This document shows, piece after piece, positions 60,631-64,000 of a stretch of 64,000 nucleotides of DNA; the first letter of the stretch is position 1; every line of letters begins with the position of its first letter. Where the stretch lies: NCBI RefSeq assembly GCF_001421665.1, contig NZ_LMKV01000033.1, forward strand, positions 62,001 to 126,000, written 5' to 3'. The notes under the pieces are model-generated. The model did not search any database. It saw only the letters and a program-made list of their open reading frames with translations, and was not told where the DNA came from. The position numbers and the translations under genes were made by a program. The stretch is from Sphingobium sp. Leaf26 (GTDB taxonomy: Bacteria > Pseudomonadota > Alphaproteobacteria > Sphingomonadales > Sphingomonadaceae).

Positions 60631-61937
60631 CAGGCGAGCAGGCCGATCGGGTTTTCGATCAGTTGCTTGAACGCCTGCATCAGGCGGGCGCCGTCGGCGC
60701 CGTCGATCGCGCGATGGTCGAAGCTGCCGGTGGCCGACATGACGGTCGCGATCTGGACCGCATCCTCGACAATGTACGGCCGCTTCTCACCGGCACCGAT
60801 CGCCATGATCATGGCCTGGGGCGGGTTGATGACGGCTTCGAACTGCTTGATGCCGAACATGCCCATGTTGGAGAGCGACGCTGTGCCGCCCTGATATTCC
60901 TCGGGCTTCAGCTTGCCGTCCTTGGCGCGGGTGGCCAGGTCCTTCATCGCGGTCGAAATGGAGGCGACGCCCTTGCCCGCCGCGTCGGTGACGATGGGCG
61001 TGATCAGGCCGCCGGGGATCGACACGGCGACGCTGATGTCGGCGCGCTTGAATTGCAGCATCTGGTCGCCCGCAAACTGCACGTTGCACTCGGGCACCTG
61101 CTCCAGCGCTACGCCCAGCGCCTTGATCAGCAGGTCATTGACCGACAGCTTGACCTTGCGGCTTTCAAGGCCGGCGTTCAGTTCGCCGCGCAGCTTGAGC
61201 AGCTTGTCGAGCTGAATGTCGACGGTCAGGTAGATGTGCGGCACCTGCTGCTTGGATTCGGTCAGGCGACGGGCGATCGTCTTGCGCATGCCGCTGAGCT
61301 TCACGACCTCGTGCGGGATGCCGAAATCCTGCGCGGCGGCTGCGACCGGTGCTGGGGCTGCGGCGGCCGGGGCAGCAGCAGCGGGCGCGACAGTCGGAGC
61401 AGCGGCGGGGGCGCCAGCCTTGGCGCCTTCGATGTCGGCCTTCACGACGCGGCCATTGGTGCCGGTGCCGGTGACGCTGGCAAGATCGATGCCCTTGGCT
61501 TCGGCAAGGCGGCGAGCCAGCGGGCTGGCCTTGATGCGGTCGCCCGACGACACGGCGGGTGCTGCGGCGGCCTTGGCGGGAACGGGGTCGGCCTTGGGCG
61601 CGGCGGCCTCGGCCTTTTCGGCAGTCACGTCCGCTTTGGGAGCCGGAGCGGCGTCAGCCTTGCCACCACCGGCTGCGACGGCCGCGACGTCTTCACCTTC
61701 CTCGGCGATGATGGCAATGACGGTGCCGACCTTCACGCCTTCGCTGCCTTCCGAAACCAGGATCTTGGCGATCACGCCTTCATCCACGGCCTCGAATTCC
61801 ATCGTCGCCTTGTCGGTTTCGATCTCGGCAAGCAGGTCGCCCGACGACACGGTGTCGCCTTCCTTGACCAGCCATTTGGCCAGCGTCCCTTCCTCCATCG
61901 TCGGGGACAAAGCGGGCATCTGGATCGTCTTGCTCAT
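60630..61937 (-). CDS. pdhC: Pyruvate dehydrogenase E2 (dihydrolipoamide acetyltransferase)
   Basis: Core of the pyruvate dehydrogenase complex; 435 residues from ATG 61937 ([17 protein letters not shown]). The lipoyl domain has Lys43 in E-T-D-K-A-T-M-E-F. An Ala/Pro linker follows, then the E1/E3-binding domain ([15 protein letters not shown]), another Ala/Pro linker, and the catalytic domain with His408 in [17 protein letters not shown] is typical of PDH E2 rather than 2-oxoglutarate dehydrogenase. E1 genes (pdhA, pdhB) are not adjacent in this window. Confidence 0.94.
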   Translation of the reverse strand: MSKTIQMPALSPTMEEGTLAKWLVKEGDTVSSGDLLAEIETDKATMEFEAVDEGVIAKILVSEGSEGVKVGTVIAIIAEEGEDVAAVAAGGGKADAAPAPKADVTAEKAEAAAPKADPVPAKAAAAPAVSSGDRIKASPLARRLAEAKGIDLASVTGTGTNGRVVKADIEGAKAGAPAAAPTVAPAAAAPAAAAPAPVAAAAQDFGIPHEVVKLSGMRKTIARRLTESKQQVPHIYLTVDIQLDKLLKLRGELNAGLESRKVKLSVNDLLIKALGVALEQVPECNVQFAGDQMLQFKRADISVAVSIPGGLITPIVTDAAGKGVASISTAMKDLATRAKDGKLKPEEYQGGTASLSNMGMFGIKQFEAVINPPQAMIMAIGAGEKRPYIVEDAVQIATVMSATGSFDHRAIDGADGARLMQAFKQLIENPIGLLA

Positions 61938-62119
61938 GCTTTCGGGCCTCTTCTTGGCTTTACGGCTATAGTCGTTGGGCCGTGTTTTCACCCATTCGCC
62001 GCTTTGGTCAAGCGACGGCGTGCCTGACCCGCTTTTAAGGCTCGCATTTTACCGCTATGGTTAGATGGTGCCTTTTGCAGAAACATCGGGCCATAAATAG
62101 CATGCGGGAGCGATAAAAA

Positions 62120-62575
62120 GTGCGGACATATCTGGTCGTCGTGGACGAATCGCCCGAAGCCGAAACCGCGCTGCGCTTCGCCGCGCGCCGCGCTGCCAAG
62201 ACGGGTGGCGCCGTCCGCATCCTGGCATTGATCCCGCCGGCTGAATTCGTCCAGTGGGGCGGCGTGCAGGCGACGATGGAGGATGAGGCGTTGCAACGCG
62301 CCGAAGCGCTGGTGACCAGCGCGGCCGGCACGCTGACCGATGAATCCGGCATCCGTCCTAGCATCACCGTGCGACAGGGCGACGCCGTCGCAGTGGTACG
62401 TGGCACGCTGGAGGAGATGGAAGATGTCGCGGCGCTCGTGCTGGGTGCGGCGGCGAGCGGCAATCCGGGCAAGCTGGTGACGCACTTTGCCGGCGCGGAT
62501 GCGGGCAAGCTGCCCTGCCCATTGATGATCATTCCGGGCGGACTGGACAGCGACGCGATTGATCGGCTGAGTTGA
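62120..62575 (+). CDS. Universal stress protein, UspA family
   Basis: Small UspA-fold protein of 151 residues. Start GTG 62120 has GGGAG 10 bp ahead. It begins R-T-Y-L-V-V-V-D-E-S-P-E-A-E-T-A-L-R-F-A-A-R-R-A. The nucleotide-binding G-x2-G-x9-G motif is partly kept (V-L-G-A-A-A-S-G-N-P-G-K-L-V-T), ending in C-P-L-M-I-I-P. Whether it binds ATP is unclear. It is divergent from pdhC and convergent with rnr. Confidence 0.85.
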   Translation: MRTYLVVVDESPEAETALRFAARRAAKTGGAVRILALIPPAEFVQWGGVQATMEDEALQRAEALVTSAAGTLTDESGIRPSITVRQGDAVAVVRGTLEEMEDVAALVLGAAASGNPGKLVTHFAGADAGKLPCPLMIIPGGLDSDAIDRLS

Positions 62576-62584
62576 TATAATCGT

Positions 62585-62647
62585 CATTGCGAGCGCAGCG
62601 AAGCCATCCACGATGCGCGCATGGATGGCTTCGCTGCGCTCGCAATG
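62585..62647. repeat. Perfect inverted repeat with 26-bp arms (REP/palindromic element)
   Basis: The arms 62585-62610 and 62622-62647 are exact reverse complements across an 11-bp spacer. Each arm contains GCGAGCGCAGCGAAGCCATC or its complement, a word I recall as part of repeats dispersed in sphingomonad genomes. It fills the space between the convergent UspA (stop 62575) and rnr (stop 62654) genes, where it could act as a bidirectional terminator or mRNA-stabilising hairpin. Confidence 0.9.
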
Positions 62648-62653
62648 GCGGGT

Positions 62654-64000
62654 TCAGCGCTTATGCTTGCCGCGCTTTGCGCCGATATGACGGATATTCT
62701 TCGGGCGTCCACGATGGACGACGCCAGGGCGGGTACGGTCCCGCTTCATCGGTCCACCGCGCGGCGCGGGACTGTCGGGCAGTTCGAAGCGTAGCGAACC
62801 GTTGATCGGGTCTGCCTCCGCCAGACGCAGTTCGAGGCGTTGACCGACCGTGTAGCGATCGCCGCTATCCACGCCCTGCAACGCCTTGCCGGCTTCGTCG
62901 TAGAAGAAATGTTCAGCGCCCATGGTCGATACCGGCACCAGCCCGTCGCCGCCCAGCCCATCGACGGTGGCGAAGAATCCGAAATTCTGGACGCCGGTGA
63001 TGCGCGCCTTGACCACTTCGCCGACATGGGCGGCAAGGAAGGCGGCGACATAGCGATCGACCGTCTCCCGCTCCGCCTCCATCGCGCGGCGTTCATGGCC
63101 GGAGATCATCTCGCCGACCAGCCCCATATTCTCATAATCATCCTGGCTGAGCGAGGAGCGGTCCGGGATCGCCTTGTCCTTTGGCGCGGGCAGATCGAGG
63201 CCATAGGCGCCGACCAGCGCGCGGTGAACCAGAAGGTCCGCATAGCGGCGAATGGGGGAGGTGAAATGGGCATAGCTGCCCAGCGCGAGGCCGAAATGGC
63301 CCATATTCTGTGGCGCATAATAGGCCTGTGTCTGGCTGCGCAGAATCTGGGTCATGATCTGCTCCTTCTCCTCCGACTCCCCGACCTTGCGGATCAGGGC
63401 GTTGAAGGTCGCGGGGCGGATCACCTGCCCCAGCGCGAAGTCGATGTCGAAGGTCGCCAGATATTCCTTGAGCGCCACCAGTTTATCGCGGCCCGGCGTT
63501 TCGTGGACGCGGTACATGACCGGCGCCTTCTTCGCCTCCAGCGCCTTGGCCGCCGCGACATTGGCCGCGATCATATAATCCTCGATCAGCATATGGGCGT
63601 CGAGCCGTTCGCGCACGGCGACGCTGACGATCTTGCCAAACTCGTCCAGCACCACCCGCCGCTCGGGCAGGTCGAGCGCCAGCGGATCGCGCGCCTTGCG
63701 TGCCTTCTGCAACAACGCCCAGCAGGCCCAGAGCGGCTTGAGGGCGGCGTCAAACAATGCGTCCGCCCGCTCGCGCGAGTTGCTCAATGCGCCATCCGAG
63801 GGCGTACCGTCGATCGCCGCCTGCGCATCTTCATAGGCCAGCACCGCTGCAACGCGGATCACGGCGCGGGTGAAGCGCCAGGCCGTAACCTTGCCCTGCG
63901 CGTTGATGGTGAGGTGGCAGGCCATCGCCGCCCGATCCTGCCCGGCGCGCAGCGAACACATGTCGGACGACAGTTCGTGCGGCAACATCGGCACGACCTG
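62654..64000 (-). CDS. rnr: Ribonuclease R, C-terminal part (5' part beyond window)
   Basis: Processive 3'-5' exoribonuclease of the RNB family; the frame is open to the end of the window, so about 448 C-terminal residues are seen. The RNB domain part includes M-L-I-E-D-Y-M-I-A-A-N-V-A-A-A, H-F-G-L-A-L-G-S-Y-A-H-F-T-S-P-I-R-R-Y-A-D-L-L-V-H-R, which is diagnostic. The S1 domain follows (G-E-V-V-K-A-R-I-T-G-V-Q-N-F-G-F-F-A). A basic tail of about 35 residues ends R-G-K-H-K-R. The catalytic aspartates of motif I lie outside the window. Confidence 0.94.
   Translation of the reverse strand, partial: QVVPMLPHELSSDMCSLRAGQDRAAMACHLTINAQGKVTAWRFTRAVIRVAAVLAYEDAQAAIDGTPSDGALSNSRERADALFDAALKPLWACWALLQKARKARDPLALDLPERRVVLDEFGKIVSVAVRERLDAHMLIEDYMIAANVAAAKALEAKKAPVMYRVHETPGRDKLVALKEYLATFDIDFALGQVIRPATFNALIRKVGESEEKEQIMTQILRSQTQAYYAPQNMGHFGLALGSYAHFTSPIRRYADLLVHRALVGAYGLDLPAPKDKAIPDRSSLSQDDYENMGLVGEMISGHERRAMEAERETVDRYVAAFLAAHVGEVVKARITGVQNFGFFATVDGLGGDGLVPVSTMGAEHFFYDEAGKALQGVDSGDRYTVGQRLELRLAEADPINGSLRFELPDSPAPRGGPMKRDRTRPGVVHRGRPKNIRHIGAKRGKHKR

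Overview
The window is chromosomal DNA from a GC-rich alphaproteobacterium, most likely a member of the Sphingomonadaceae (Sphingobium/Sphingomonas-like; this is inference). The signs are a ChpT-type phosphotransferase, a MucR/Ros regulator, a truncated CinA, a PII/glutamine synthetase pair in the alphaproteobacterial arrangement, FecI/FecR regulation, a TonB receptor with a sphingomonad-style N-terminus, DUF4328 and DUF6491-like proteins, and short repeat elements of a kind common in this family. It holds about 64 protein genes and three tRNAs (Lys-CTT, Leu-TAG, Arg-CCG). I see no rRNA, CRISPR array, transposase, integrase or prophage, so this is mainly core genome with a few accessory islands.

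Layout. 1-3.2 kb: the end of mrdA and rodA (cell elongation), then tRNA-Lys. 3.5-5.5 kb: a c-type cytochrome, a CinA-like protein and map. 5.6-7.7 kb: glnB-glnA nitrogen control with a structured leader. 7.7-12 kb: nitronate monooxygenase, ChpT and a JAMM metalloprotease facing rluD-rpoH. 12.2-15.3 kb: GNAT/TetR facing an MFS transporter, then mtgA. 15.5-18.1 kb: a TonB-dependent receptor. 18.4-23.3 kb: clpX, clpP, a GT2 glycosyltransferase and tig, then tRNA-Leu. 23.6-25.5 kb: a small Pro/Asp-rich protein and an overlapping ECF sigma/FecR pair with no receptor gene beside it. 25.6-31.2 kb: a five-gene glycan assembly cluster on the minus strand in which every junction overlaps by 4 bp.

31.3-34.8 kb: class III sirtuin, dapB-nth, a small secreted protein, tRNA-Arg and ogt. 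34.8-41.4 kb: a complete tripartite RND efflux operon divergent from its TetR repressor, with a perfect 18-bp palindrome between them. 41.4-47.4 kb: a GT4 glycosyltransferase, a 52-residue protein, an M16 protease and rhlE. 47.7-51.3 kb: a PNPOx-like protein, DUF4328, a NifU-type protein, tsaB-rimI and mucR. 51.4-56.6 kb: fur-plsC-miaB-phoH-ybeY-corC. 56.7-64 kb: DUF2142 and PAP2 membrane proteins, an operon pdhC-thioesterase-lpdA, a UspA protein, and the C-terminal part of rnr running off the window.

How the genes fit together. Envelope biogenesis recurs (PBP2/RodA, MtgA, PlsC, a lipid-linked-sugar type GT2, two GT-C-like membrane proteins, PAP2 and the glycan cluster). Proteostasis and regulated proteolysis is a second theme (Tig, ClpXP, RpoH, ChpT, JAMM). 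The least explained parts are the 4-bp-coupled glycan cluster with a 3 x 15 bp tandem repeat upstream, the JAMM/ChpT pair, the orphan overlapping sigma/anti-sigma pair, and a trigger factor with a His/Cys-rich, lysine-alanine-proline tail. All functional calls come from motif recognition by eye; no database search was possible.
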